Below are positions 12,058 through 20,643 of a stretch of DNA of 64,000 nt, one piece after another (the first letter of the stretch is position 1; every line of letters begins with the position of its first letter). The position numbers and the translations under genes are program-made. The notes under the pieces are model-generated. The model was not told the DNA's origin, did no database searches, and was given only the letters and a program-made list of their open reading frames with translations. The stretch comes from Propionivibrio sp. Its GTDB lineage: Bacteria > Pseudomonadota > Gammaproteobacteria > Burkholderiales > Rhodocyclaceae. The stretch is from contig JARKPC010000011.1 of NCBI GenBank assembly GCA_029975435.1, positions 1 to 64,000 of the forward strand, in the 5' to 3' direction.

Positions 12058-12114
12058 GGCATTCCGTCCAGTAACGCGTCATCCTGGCTTGGGCCGGGAT
12101 GACGGGAAATCGCG

Positions 12115-13029
12115 ATGACCCAACTGATCCTCGAACAGGCGCTCAATGGCCTGCAATTCGGCCTCATGCTGTTCCTGCTTGCCGCCGGACTGACGCTGGT
12201 GTTCGGCATCATGGACATGATCAATCTGGCGCACGGTTCCCTGTACATGGTCGGAGCCTATCTGGCGGCCGAGGTGACGCAGGCCAGCGGTTCGTTCATC
12301 ACCGGGGTTGGCGTGGCCATGCTCGGAACGGCAGTGCTGGCCGTGGTGCTGGAAGTCGTCCTGCTGCGGCGCCTGTACGCGCGCAACCATCTGGCGCAGG
12401 TGTTGGCCACGTTCGCCCTGATCCTGATCGCCAACGAATGCGTGCGTATCGTCTGGGGTGCGCAGACCCTGATGCTGAACGCTCCCGACGCGTTGTCCGG
12501 CCCGGTAAGGATCGGCGGCTTCCTGTATCCGTCGTATCGCCTGTTGATCATCGGTGTCGGCGCCTTGATCGCCGGTCTGCTCTACGTGCTGGTCGCACGC
12601 ACCCGGATCGGCATGTGGGTGCGCGCCGGGGCGTCGAACCGCGAAATGACCGAGGCGCTGGGCATCAATGTCCGGCTGTTGTTCACGGCCGTGTTCGCTT
12701 TCGGCGCGGCGTTGTGCGCTTTGGCCGGGGCCATGCTTGGTCCCTTGTTGGCCGTGCAGGTCGGCATGGGCGAGAGCATCCTGATCCTGGCCTTCGTGGT
12801 GATCGTCATCGGCGGTATCGGCTCGATCCGCGGGGCGCTGGTCGGCAGCCTGCTGGTCGGTCTGGTCGATACCCTGGGGCGGGCGATGCTTCCGGCGATG
12901 CTGCGCGCGCTGTTTTCGCCGGAGGTGGCTTCAAGTCTCGGGCCGGCGCTGGCGTCCGTCCTGATCTACGTCCTGATGGCGGCCATCCTGTTCTGGCGGC
13001 CCGAGGGGCTGTTCCCGGCGCGGGCCTAG
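12115..13029 (+). CDS. livH: ABC transporter permease, LivH family
   Basis: 304 aa inner-membrane permease with about eight hydrophobic segments. The family start QALNGLQFGLMLFLLAAGLTLVFGIMDMINLAHGS is visible, as is the cytoplasmic coupling region RTRIGMWVRAGASNREMTEALGIN. ATG 12115 is 57 bases after livK. Partner of LivM in the heterodimeric channel. Confidence 0.95.
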   Translation: MTQLILEQALNGLQFGLMLFLLAAGLTLVFGIMDMINLAHGSLYMVGAYLAAEVTQASGSFITGVGVAMLGTAVLAVVLEVVLLRRLYARNHLAQVLATFALILIANECVRIVWGAQTLMLNAPDALSGPVRIGGFLYPSYRLLIIGVGALIAGLLYVLVARTRIGMWVRAGASNREMTEALGINVRLLFTAVFAFGAALCALAGAMLGPLLAVQVGMGESILILAFVVIVIGGIGSIRGALVGSLLVGLVDTLGRAMLPAMLRALFSPEVASSLGPALASVLIYVLMAAILFWRPEGLFPARA

Positions 13030-13033
13030 ACGC

Positions 13034-13987
13034 ATGGGACTTTACGCCACCACCACCCGCCGCCGCATTGCCGCCGTATTCGTGCTCCTGGGTCTGATCG
13101 CGCTGCCGTGGGGGATGCGCCTCATCGGGCAGGAGTTCTACGTCAGCTTTGCCAGCCGCGTGCTGATCATGGCCCTGGCGGCGACCAGCCTCAACCTGGT
13201 GATCGGTTTCGGCGGCATGGTGTCGTTCGGACACGCGGCGTTTTTCGGTGCCGGCGCCTACTGCGTGGCCGTTCTGGCCGAGTCGGGAGTGACTTCCGCC
13301 TGGCTGGCGTGGCCGGCCGCCACCGGCGTAGCGGCCGTGCTGGCCGTTCTCGTCGGGGCAATAAGCCTGCGTACGCGCGGCGTCTATTTCATCATGATCA
13401 CCCTGGCGTTCGCGCAGATGGTTTTCTATCTCGTCGTGTCGCTGAAAACCTGGGGCGGAGACGACGGCTTGCCCCTGCTGCAACGTTCGGCCTTCGGCAG
13501 CCTCGACCTGAAGGACGACAGTACCTTCTATTTCGTGGTCCTGGCGATCCTGGCCTTCGTGCTGTTCATGCTCGACCGGATCGCGCACTCCCGCTTCGGG
13601 CGCGTCATCCAGAGCATTCGCGAGAACGAGGTGCGCATGGAGGCGCTGGGCTATCCCGTCTTCTCGTTCAAGCTGGTGTGTTTCTCGCTCGGGGGCGCGC
13701 TGGCCGGACTGGCCGGAGCGCTGATGGCCAACCAGGCCGGACTGGCCAGCCCGAACCTGCTGCACTGGATGCAGTCGGGCATCCTGATGGTGATGATCGT
13801 CATCGGCGGCGTCGGCAGCGTTTTCGGAGGCGTTGTCGGGGCGGTGCTCTTGCTGGTGTGCGAGGAAGCGTTCGTCGAGATCACCCCCCATTGGCAGATC
13901 GGGCTGGGGCTGTTGCTGCTGGCCGTTGTGCTGTGGGCGCCGCTGGGTATCGCCGGACTCTTCGGCTGGGGGCGCAATCGTGAGTGA
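13034..13987 (+). CDS. livM: ABC transporter permease, LivM family
   Basis: 317 aa membrane permease, second half of the channel. It carries the LivM signature NLVIGFGGMVSFGHAAFFGAGAY and the coupling helix IAHSRFGRVIQSIRENEVRMEALGY. It starts four bases after livH, and its last codons overlap the GTG start of livG, so the genes are translated as a unit. Confidence 0.95.
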   Translation: MGLYATTTRRRIAAVFVLLGLIALPWGMRLIGQEFYVSFASRVLIMALAATSLNLVIGFGGMVSFGHAAFFGAGAYCVAVLAESGVTSAWLAWPAATGVAAVLAVLVGAISLRTRGVYFIMITLAFAQMVFYLVVSLKTWGGDDGLPLLQRSAFGSLDLKDDSTFYFVVLAILAFVLFMLDRIAHSRFGRVIQSIRENEVRMEALGYPVFSFKLVCFSLGGALAGLAGALMANQAGLASPNLLHWMQSGILMVMIVIGGVGSVFGGVVGAVLLLVCEEAFVEITPHWQIGLGLLLLAVVLWAPLGIAGLFGWGRNRE

Positions 13988-14750
13988 GGGACTCGATTTG
14001 CTGCTGGATGTGCGGGGAGTGAGCAAGCACTTCGGCGGCGTCTACGCGCTCAACAACGCCAGCCTGTCGGTGGTCCGCGGCGAGGTGCATGCGCTGATCG
14101 GCCCGAACGGCGCGGGAAAGACCACGCTGATTCACGTCCTGTCCGGGGCGCTGCCCTGCAATGGCGGGCGGGTCGTGTTCGACGGGAACGATCTGGAGAG
14201 GCGTCCGATGCACGAGCGCGTGACGCTTGGCCTGGCGCGCTCGTACCAGATCACCAACATCTTCACGCGCCTGACGGTGCTGGACAACGTGGCCATGGCG
14301 GTGCAATCGCGGGTGCGCGACTGGGGGTCGAGCTTCAGCTTCTGGAAGCCGTTTTCGCTGGATTCGGCGATCATCGGCGAAGCGCATGCCCTGCTGGCAC
14401 AGGTGTCGCTTTCGGGCATGGCCAATCGCCTCGCCGGTCAGTTGTCGCACGGCGAACAACGCAGCCTGGAAGTGGCGCTGGCCTTGGCAACCAAGCCGAA
14501 GCTCCTGCTGCTCGATGAGCCGATGGCCGGCATGGGGCCGGAAGAATCGGAGCGCATGGTCGGGCTGATCGAGCATCTGGCGCAGCAGGTGACGATACTG
14601 CTGGTCGAGCACGACATGGACGCCGTATTCCGACTGGCCGACCGCATCTCGGTGCTGGTCGGCGGGACGGTGATCGCCAGCGGCAGTCCGGAGGCCATCC
14701 GTGGCGATGCCGAGGTGCGCCGCGCCTATCTGGGAGACGAGGTCGCATGA
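13980..14750 (+). CDS. livG: ABC transporter ATP-binding protein, LivG family
   Basis: 256 aa ATPase. The start is taken as GTG 13980 (VSEGLDLLLDVRGVSK), overlapping the livM stop by eight bases, because upstream frame residues are a shadow of livM. Walker A GPNGAGKTT, the C-loop in LSHGEQRSLEVALAL (LSHGE instead of LSGGQ, as usual for LivG), Walker B LLLLDEPMAGM and the H-loop VEHDMD are all present. Confidence 0.95.
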   Translation: MSEGLDLLLDVRGVSKHFGGVYALNNASLSVVRGEVHALIGPNGAGKTTLIHVLSGALPCNGGRVVFDGNDLERRPMHERVTLGLARSYQITNIFTRLTVLDNVAMAVQSRVRDWGSSFSFWKPFSLDSAIIGEAHALLAQVSLSGMANRLAGQLSHGEQRSLEVALALATKPKLLLLDEPMAGMGPEESERMVGLIEHLAQQVTILLVEHDMDAVFRLADRISVLVGGTVIASGSPEAIRGDAEVRRAYLGDEVA

Positions 14751-14829
14751 GCGCCCTCGCCCGGCTGCTCGAAGAGGGCGCTCTTCCTCCAGCGGGGAGG
14801 ATGTCGCGCAGCGAAAGGAGGGCAATTCC
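14751..14829 (+). other. livG-livF spacer with a strong hairpin
   Basis: 79-base gap. A perfect 10-bp inverted repeat (GAGCGCCCTC, then GAGGGCGCTC) begins at the livG stop, with arms at 14750-14759 and about 14775-14784. No U-tract follows, so it is more likely an mRNA stability or attenuation structure than a terminator. The strong AAAGGAGGG ribosome site of livF ends the gap. Confidence 0.6.
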
Positions 14830-15540
14830 GTGACCCCGTTGCTCGAGATCGAAGGACTGGAAACGTCCTACGGCAGCAGTCAGGTACTGTTCGGAGTCAG
14901 CCTGACGGTGGCCGAAGGCGAAGTGGCAACGCTGCTCGGGCGCAACGGCATGGGCAAGACGACGACCATACGCTCGATCTGCGGGCTGGAAAAAGCGGGA
15001 GGTGGCAGTATCCGTTTTGCCGGGCACCGCATCGACGGCTGGCCGCCGGACCGCATCGGCCGCGCGGGCATCGCGCTGGTTCCCGAAGGGCGGCAGATTT
15101 TCCCCAATCTCACGGTGCGTGAAAACCTGGTGGCCTTTGCCGCCAACCGGCACGCCGCGCGCGAACCGTGGTCGCTCGACCGGATCTACGCCTTCTTTCC
15201 CGGCCTCGAAAAACGCTCAGGCAACCTCGGGGGGAGGCTGTCCGGTGGCGAACAGCAGATGCTGGCCATCGGCCGCGCGCTGATGACCAATCCCCGGCTG
15301 TTGATTCTCGACGAGGCCACCGAGGGACTCGCGCCTCTGGTGCGCGAGGAAATCTGGCGTTGTCTGGATGCCTTGCGCGGCAGCGGCCAGACCATCCTGG
15401 TCATCGACAAGTACGTCGAGCGGCTGATTGCCCTGGCCAACCGGCACACCATCCTCGAGCGCGGGCAGGTGGCGTGGCGGGGTAACTCGGCCGAACTCGA
15501 TGCCGATCACGGCATCTGGCATCGCCTGCTGGGCGTGTGA
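14830..15540 (+). CDS. livF: ABC transporter ATP-binding protein, LivF family
   Basis: 236 aa second ATPase of the importer. The start is GTG 14830 (VTPLLEIEGLETSYG), directly behind AAAGGAGGG. Walker A GRNGMGKTT, signature LSGGEQQMLAIGRAL, Walker B LLILDEATEG. LivF normally carries ILVEQ at the H-loop; here the segment reads ILVIDKYVERL, so the usual Glu-Gln before this region and the canonical H-loop His are replaced, as in some LivF homologs. It converges on the PilZ gene with a one-base gap and no terminator. Confidence 0.93.
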   Translation: MTPLLEIEGLETSYGSSQVLFGVSLTVAEGEVATLLGRNGMGKTTTIRSICGLEKAGGGSIRFAGHRIDGWPPDRIGRAGIALVPEGRQIFPNLTVRENLVAFAANRHAAREPWSLDRIYAFFPGLEKRSGNLGGRLSGGEQQMLAIGRALMTNPRLLILDEATEGLAPLVREEIWRCLDALRGSGQTILVIDKYVERLIALANRHTILERGQVAWRGNSAELDADHGIWHRLLGV

Positions 15541-15541
15541 A

Positions 15542-15904
15542 TCAGTCGGCGATCAGCGCCGACACTTCGCGTTCGAGAAGGTCCGGATCGCCGAGGTTGA
15601 GTTCCACGAGGCGGCGCAGGTGCGTGACGCTGTCGATATCGATGGCCAGGCAGAGCAGGCCGGCATAGCGGCCTTCCACGTGAACCACCTTGGTTTCCAT
15701 GTTGATTTCGGCGAGTGTCTCGTTGAGATGCACGTGCAGCTTGCCGACGGCCTGGTCGGTTGCGGTGGTGCCCGCTGGCAGGCGGACCAGCGCCCCCTTC
15801 AGCGACAGGTCGAGCACCACCGTGTCGATCGTCTTTTCCGGAAGGACCAGGGTCGCCGGCGCGTGAAAGGCGATGCGGGAATGCTTGCGGCGTTCAGTGT
15901 TCAT
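15542..15904 (-). CDS. PilZ domain protein
   Basis: 120 aa, essentially one PilZ domain, a c-di-GMP receptor fold. The RRKHSR motif (residues 5-10, the RxxxR element) and the DLSLKGALV motif (DxSxxG) are both intact, so c-di-GMP binding is plausible. The start is ATG 15904 (MNTERRKH), as upstream codons overlap queE and look spurious. Same strand as queE, 22 bases downstream of it. The partner or process it controls is not evident. Confidence 0.88.
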   Translation of the reverse strand: MNTERRKHSRIAFHAPATLVLPEKTIDTVVLDLSLKGALVRLPAGTTATDQAVGKLHVHLNETLAEINMETKVVHVEGRYAGLLCLAIDIDSVTHLRRLVELNLGDPDLLEREVSALIAD

Positions 15905-15926
15905 GGCGGCAACCTCGGGAAAGGCA

Positions 15927-16586
15927 TTACTTGCCTCGCATGTTACCCCAAAGCAGCTTGTGCAGTTGCAACTGAAAGCGCACGGGCAGCCGGTCGGCGA
16001 GAATCCATACTGCCAGTTCTTGCGGAGCGAGGGAGTCCTGAACGGGCGAAAAGAGAATCGGGCAACGCTTGTCCAGTTCGTGTTCCCTGATGGCATCGAC
16101 GGCCCAGTCGTAATCGGCACGGTCGGCCAGCACGAATTTCAGCTCGTCGCGGGGGGTCAGCAGCGGCAGGTTCTGCCAACGATTGCGCGCGCATTCTCCC
16201 GAGCCGGGGGGCTTGAGGTCGACGATCCGGGAAACCCGCGGATCGACGTCCGCGATATCCAAAGCGCCGGAGGTTTCCAGCGACACTTCATAACCGGCGT
16301 CGCACAGGGCGGCAAGCAGGGGAAGGCAATTCTTCTGGGCGAGCGGCTCGCCGCCGGTGACGCAAACCTGCTGCGCCCCGTATTCGGCGACCTTTTCGAG
16401 GATCGCGGCAATGCTCAGGCGATGTCCCCCGGAAAACGCGTGTTCCGTATCGCACCAGGAGCAGCGCAACGGGCAGCCGGTGAGACGGACGAATACCGTG
16501 GGCAGGCCGATGCGCGAGGCTTCGCCCTGCAGGGAATGAAAAATCTCGCTGACGATCAGCGATGGCGGCCTGCTGCGAACCGTCAT
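15927..16586 (-). CDS. queE: 7-carboxy-7-deazaguanine synthase
   Basis: 219 aa radical SAM enzyme that makes CDG from 6-carboxytetrahydropterin, the step before QueC. The queE-type cluster motif CPLRCSWCDTEHAF is near residue 37, and CVTGGEPLAQ is the SAM-binding GGE motif. The start ATG 16586 is four bases beyond the cpoB stop region, in the same direction as the Tol-Pal genes, consistent with the common cpoB-queE arrangement. Confidence 0.96.
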   Translation of the reverse strand: MTVRSRPPSLIVSEIFHSLQGEASRIGLPTVFVRLTGCPLRCSWCDTEHAFSGGHRLSIAAILEKVAEYGAQQVCVTGGEPLAQKNCLPLLAALCDAGYEVSLETSGALDIADVDPRVSRIVDLKPPGSGECARNRWQNLPLLTPRDELKFVLADRADYDWAVDAIREHELDKRCPILFSPVQDSLAPQELAVWILADRLPVRFQLQLHKLLWGNMRGK

Positions 16587-16590
16587 TCGC

Positions 16591-17379
16591 CTACTTCTTC
16601 AGGCGCTGTTTGGCCGTGCTGGCCGCCGGACTGTCCGGGTATTTGATGAGCACCGCTTCGAGCGTGGTCTTCGCACTCTTGGCGTCCCCGAGTTCCTGCT
16701 GGCATGACGCCACCCCGATCAGCGAGTCGGGGGCCTTGGGGTTCTGGGGCCACTTGTTGACCACGACGCGGTAGGCATCGATGGCTCTCTTGCAGTCGCG
16801 CTGGGCCGCCAGGGCGTTGCCCTGCCAGTAATAGGCGTTGGGCGTGAGCGTACTGTCAGGGTAGGTCTTGGCGAACGCCTCGAAGGCGTTGGCGGCGTCC
16901 TTCAGTTTATTGGCCTTGAAGAGGGTCAGGGCCGCTTCGTATTCGCGCGCTTCGGCGGCCGGGTCGGCCACGGGTTTCTTGCTTGCCGTATCGGCCGCAG
17001 GCGCTTCGCCTTCGGCCGGCTTGGCGGTATCCGTTGCCGCAACGGCTGCCGTTTCCAGTTTGCGCAGGCGTCCGTCGAGATCGACGTAAAAATCCTGTTG
17101 GCGTTTCTTGGTCGATTCCAACTCGTATTGCAGTGTTTCCAGCTGGCCGCGCAGCTTGGCGTTGTCCTCGCGCAAGGACTGGATCTGGTTGAGCAGTTCG
17201 ATTTGCGCTTTGGAGAGCGTGTCGACGCGCTCGTTGACCTTGATCGACAGGTCGTTGACCTGCCGTCGGGCCTCTTCGTCATCGAACAATCCCGCGTGCG
17301 CCTGCTGCGCGCCGAAAACGGCCAGCAGCAGGGCTACCGTGGAAATCGCCGAGCTACAACGCAAGCGGCGCGCCGGCAT
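16591..17379 (-). CDS. cpoB: Tol-Pal system protein CpoB (YbgF)
   Basis: 262 aa periplasmic coordinator of peptidoglycan synthesis and outer-membrane constriction. Signal peptide 1-29 ending in QQAHA, then GLFDDEEARRQV, an N-terminal trimerising coiled coil (about 30-105), an Ala/Pro linker, and C-terminal TPR-like repeats (EYEAALTLFKANKLKDAANAFEAF...). The start ATG 17379 is one base after the pal stop; the frame from 17412 would overlap pal. Confidence 0.93.
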   Translation of the reverse strand: MPARRLRCSSAISTVALLLAVFGAQQAHAGLFDDEEARRQVNDLSIKVNERVDTLSKAQIELLNQIQSLREDNAKLRGQLETLQYELESTKKRQQDFYVDLDGRLRKLETAAVAATDTAKPAEGEAPAADTASKKPVADPAAEAREYEAALTLFKANKLKDAANAFEAFAKTYPDSTLTPNAYYWQGNALAAQRDCKRAIDAYRVVVNKWPQNPKAPDSLIGVASCQQELGDAKSAKTTLEAVLIKYPDSPAASTAKQRLKK

Positions 17380-17380
17380 T

Positions 17381-17911
17381 TCAGAACTCGCCGCTGTAGA
17401 GCATGTCGCCACGGCGGTTTTCCGCCCAGGCGGCCTCGTTCTGGCCCGGGTTCTTCGGCTTTTCCTCGCCGAGACTGACCGATTCCACCTGATCTTCGCG
17501 GGCGCCGAGCAGCACCAGTTGCTTCTTGATCGCGTCGGCGCGCTTCTGGCCGAGTGCGAGGTTGTATTCGCGGCTTCCGCGCTCGTCGGTATTGCCCTGG
17601 ATCAGCATCTTGAACTGGCGATTGTTGGTCAGGAACTTGGCGTGCGCGGCGACCAGATCCTTGTATTCGGCCTTGATGTCGAACTTGTCATAGTCGAAAT
17701 AGACGCTGCGCTTGGACAGGATGCTCTTCGGGTCGGTCAGTTCGGGCGGCAGCTTGCGGCTGTCCATGTTGCCCGCCGTGACGGTCGCGATCTTGCCGTC
17801 GTTGGCTCCGCGCGATTCGACCGGGGCGCCGGTTTGTTCAGCGGTGTCGGGGGTGGAACTGCAGCCAGCAACCAGGAGAGCGAGCAGGGTCGGGATGATG
17901 AGGCGTTTCAT
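17381..17911 (-). CDS. pal: peptidoglycan-associated lipoprotein
   Basis: 176 aa outer-membrane lipoprotein. Lipobox LVAG-C with the acylated cysteine at residue 17. The OmpA-like peptidoglycan-binding domain is C-terminal: VYFDYDKFDIK, then IQGNTDERGSREYNLALGQKRA with the conserved TDERG..EYN..LG pattern. Between tolB and cpoB as in most proteobacteria. Confidence 0.97.
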   Translation of the reverse strand: MKRLIIPTLLALLVAGCSSTPDTAEQTGAPVESRGANDGKIATVTAGNMDSRKLPPELTDPKSILSKRSVYFDYDKFDIKAEYKDLVAAHAKFLTNNRQFKMLIQGNTDERGSREYNLALGQKRADAIKKQLVLLGAREDQVESVSLGEEKPKNPGQNEAAWAENRRGDMLYSGEF

Positions 17912-17965
17912 GATGGTGAATCTCCAGCGTCGATAGGTAAGGTGTCCGGTTAATGAAAAGGTCCG

Positions 17966-19267
17966 TTACCGAAGGTAGGGGCCCCAGGCTGGCTCACGGA
18001 CGTCGCCGGCCGGGATGGAAAGGCGTTGCTTGATGCGCCCGTCGACCGAGACGGCCGAGAGAACACCGCGACCGCCGATTTCGGTGGCGATCAGGATCAT
18101 GCGGCTGTTCGGGGCGAATGACGGCGATTCGTCCTTGAACGAATCGGTCAGGATCTGCACCTGGCGGCTAGCCAGATCCATCACCGCCAGGCGGAAACCA
18201 TTCTCGCGCCGGCTGATGAAGGCCATGGTCTTGCCGTCGGCCGAGATGCGCGGGGAAACGTTGTAGCTGCCTTCAAACGTCACGCGCTGGACGTCGCCGC
18301 CGTTCAGGCTGGTGCGGTAGATCTGCGGGCTGCCACCGCGGTCGGAGGTAAAGTAGATCGTCTGTCCGTCCGGCGCGAAGAAGGGTTCGGTGTTGATGCC
18401 CGAGTTCGTCGTCAGGCGCTGCACGCCGGAACCATCGGCGTTGATCGTGAAGATCTGCGATCCGCCGTCCTTGGAAAGCGTCACGGCCAGCTTGCGGCCG
18501 TCCGGCGACCACGCCGGCGCGGAGTTGGATCCCTTGAAATTGGCGATCACGACGCGTTGCCCGCTGGCCAGCGAATGCACGTAGATCACCGGCTTCTTGT
18601 TCTCGAACGACACGTAGGCGAGGCGCGTGCCATCGGGCGACCAGGTCGGGGAGATGATCGGCTCGCGGGATTTCAACGCCGCCTGGGCGTTCTGGCCGTC
18701 GCTGTCGGCGATGTGCAGTTCGTAGAGGGCGGGGCCGCTCTTGACGACATAAGCGATACGGGTGGAGAAGACGCCCGGTTCGCCGGTCAGTTTCTCATAG
18801 ATAACGTCGGCGATACGGTGGCCGGCGGCGCGCAGCATGGCGGAAGAGGTTACGAACGCGGCGCCGCCGAGCGGAGCCTGCCGGGTCACGTCGTAAAGCC
18901 GGAAACGGGCTTCCTGGCGGCCATCGCCGCTCGGACCGATGCTCCCGGCGGCGAGTGCGTCGGCACCGCGGTTCTTCCAGTCGGCATACGCCGGGCTGGT
19001 CGTCTCGGTGATGGCTACGCCGGTGGTGTCGATCATGCGGAACAGGCCGCTGTGTTCGAGGTCTCCGCGCACGACGCTGGTGAGCGCGCGCGAAGTTCCG
19101 GGTTCGCCGCCGAAATCGGCGATGGCAACCGGAATGCGATTGGCACCGGCGCCGGTGATTTCGATGGTCAGTTCAGCGTTTGCAGGAGTTGGCGAGAGCG
19201 TCGAAAAGGCCAGAACGCTGCATGCGATCAGGCTCAGGCCGCGCAACGAGAGCGAGGGTCGAAACAT
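17966..19267 (-). CDS. tolB: Tol-Pal system beta-propeller protein
   Basis: 433 aa periplasmic protein linking Pal and TolA. The start ATG 19267 gives a signal peptide (MFRPSLSLRGLSLIACSVLAF..., cleavage after TPANA near residue 31) and mature ELTIEITG. An N-terminal TolB domain precedes six blades with repeated SPDG/APDG strands (SPTWSPDGTRLAY, APAWSPDGRKLAV, PFFAPDGQTIYF). A longer frame from 19360 would overlap tolA and lacks a signal peptide at its start. Confidence 0.96.
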   Translation of the reverse strand: MFRPSLSLRGLSLIACSVLAFSTLSPTPANAELTIEITGAGANRIPVAIADFGGEPGTSRALTSVVRGDLEHSGLFRMIDTTGVAITETTSPAYADWKNRGADALAAGSIGPSGDGRQEARFRLYDVTRQAPLGGAAFVTSSAMLRAAGHRIADVIYEKLTGEPGVFSTRIAYVVKSGPALYELHIADSDGQNAQAALKSREPIISPTWSPDGTRLAYVSFENKKPVIYVHSLASGQRVVIANFKGSNSAPAWSPDGRKLAVTLSKDGGSQIFTINADGSGVQRLTTNSGINTEPFFAPDGQTIYFTSDRGGSPQIYRTSLNGGDVQRVTFEGSYNVSPRISADGKTMAFISRRENGFRLAVMDLASRQVQILTDSFKDESPSFAPNSRMILIATEIGGRGVLSAVSVDGRIKQRLSIPAGDVREPAWGPYLR

Positions 19268-19352
19268 GGGACGCAGGCTTCCGGAAAAGAATGGGCGATT
19301 ATATCCCCTCGCTGCGCGAAGGGACTGTAACGAAAGGTAATTCCTGGAATTG

Positions 19353-20207
19353 CTACTCATCTTTTGGGCGGTAGGGAATCTTCAGTTCGCGCTCAAAGAG
19401 TTTCGGATCATCGGGTTTCGGCAGAGGGGAAGATTTAAGAATCGCTCGTTCGATTGCTTCATCCAATGCTCTGTTTCCACTGGATTTTCTGATCTTTACG
19501 CTCAGGACTTCACCCGAAGGAAGCTGGGTTACATCGAATATCGCTTCCGGATTGCCCTGGATGTTGTTGGGGAGGACGATGTACCCGCGAATCTTCTGGG
19601 CGATCTTGGCGGTGTAGTCGGCAAGTGCGCGAGAGCGCCCTAGCGCAGCCTGTTCTGCCCTCATCTGGCCGAGTTGTCTGAGTTCGGCATCGGCGCGGGC
19701 GTGTTGGTCCCGCGCCTCTTGCGCCGCTGCCTTTTGGCGTTGGGCGTCTTTCAGTTCCTGTTCGAGTTGCTTCTGGAAATCGGAAACCTCGCGCTTCGGC
19801 TCAGGTTTCTTGGGTTCTTCCTTCTTTGGCTCTTCCTTTTTCGGCTCGGGCTTCTTGGACTCTTCCTTCTTCGGTTCCGGCTTTTTCGGTTCTTCCTTTT
19901 TTTTCTTCTCGTCCTTGATGGCGATGTCCGGCTTGACCGGTGGTGTCGGTTCGACCTTGGGAACCGGCTTCGGCTCAGGTTTGGGTTCAGGCTTTGGCGG
20001 AGGTTCAGGGACGGGCTCAGGTTTGGCCACGGCAACGGGTGCCGGCGCCGAACGCCAGACTTCCACAGCGACCGACGAAGGAGCCTGGCTTTTCCACTGC
20101 ACACCGAGGAACAGGGCGCCGACGAGCAGCAGGTGCACCGCTGCCGACAACACCAGTGCTGCGGTGCTGGGTTTCTCTTCGGGGGTGAGCGGGGAAAGGT
20201 CGTTCAC
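19353..20207 (-). CDS. tolA: Tol-Pal system inner-membrane protein TolA
   Basis: 284 aa. The start is GTG 20207 (VNDLSPLTPEEKP), 22 bases after the tolR stop. A single TM anchor (about residues 14-36) with the histidine/serine face SAAVHLLLVG, followed by a Pro-Glu-Lys repeat stalk (about 60-150), an Ala/Gln/Arg helical segment, and a C-terminal TonB_C-like domain (GYIVLPNNIQGNPEAIFDVTQLPSGEVLSVKIRKSSGNRALDEAIERAI). It spans the periplasm and couples the TolQR motor to TolB/Pal. Confidence 0.94.
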   Translation of the reverse strand: MNDLSPLTPEEKPSTAALVLSAAVHLLLVGALFLGVQWKSQAPSSVAVEVWRSAPAPVAVAKPEPVPEPPPKPEPKPEPKPVPKVEPTPPVKPDIAIKDEKKKKEEPKKPEPKKEESKKPEPKKEEPKKEEPKKPEPKREVSDFQKQLEQELKDAQRQKAAAQEARDQHARADAELRQLGQMRAEQAALGRSRALADYTAKIAQKIRGYIVLPNNIQGNPEAIFDVTQLPSGEVLSVKIRKSSGNRALDEAIERAILKSSPLPKPDDPKLFERELKIPYRPKDE

Positions 20208-20229
20208 GGGCGCTTCTTCGGGGCCGCTC

Positions 20230-20631
20230 TTACTTGCCGGTGGGCTGCACGAGCAGGCCGATGCGCTTGACCTGCTGGCGTTGCAGTTCGTCCATGACGC
20301 GTAGCACGGCCTCATACTTCACGTCCTTGTGACCGACGATCAATACCGGCCGTTCCGGATCCTTGCGCTGTGCGTTGATGATGGCCTGCGCCAGTTCATC
20401 GCGGCCGAGCGGACTTTTTAGCCCCTTGTCCATCAGCGACAGCGCTTCGTTAGCATCGATGTTGACCTGCAGCGCCTCGGCTGGCGCCTGCGCAGCCTTG
20501 CCGACCGACGGCACGTCGATGCTGGCGGTGGTCATCATCGGCGCGGTGACCATGAAGATGACCAGCAGCACCAGCATCACGTCGATGTAGGGGACGACGT
20601 TGATCTCGTTTTTCAGGCGGCGTTGGCGCAT
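20230..20631 (-). CDS. tolR: biopolymer transport protein TolR
   Basis: 133 aa ExbD/TolR family. N-terminal KNEINVVPYIDVMLVLLVIFMVTAP carries the channel aspartate in the single TM helix, followed by the periplasmic domain. Proton-motive-force motor subunit with TolQ, 12 bases downstream of tolQ. Confidence 0.96.
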   Translation of the reverse strand: MRQRRLKNEINVVPYIDVMLVLLVIFMVTAPMMTTASIDVPSVGKAAQAPAEALQVNIDANEALSLMDKGLKSPLGRDELAQAIINAQRKDPERPVLIVGHKDVKYEAVLRVMDELQRQQVKRIGLLVQPTGK

Positions 20632-20643
20632 GGTTCCTCCCGC

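Noticed and set aside
12806-14026. 406-codon minus-strand frame across livH/livM/livG
   Set aside because: Crosses three real genes, Gln/Arg/Asp/His-rich low complexity, no start signal.
19790-19925. CRISPR-like repeats
   Set aside because: They lie inside tolA, are in frame, vary in unit length and encode the Lys/Pro/Glu stalk.
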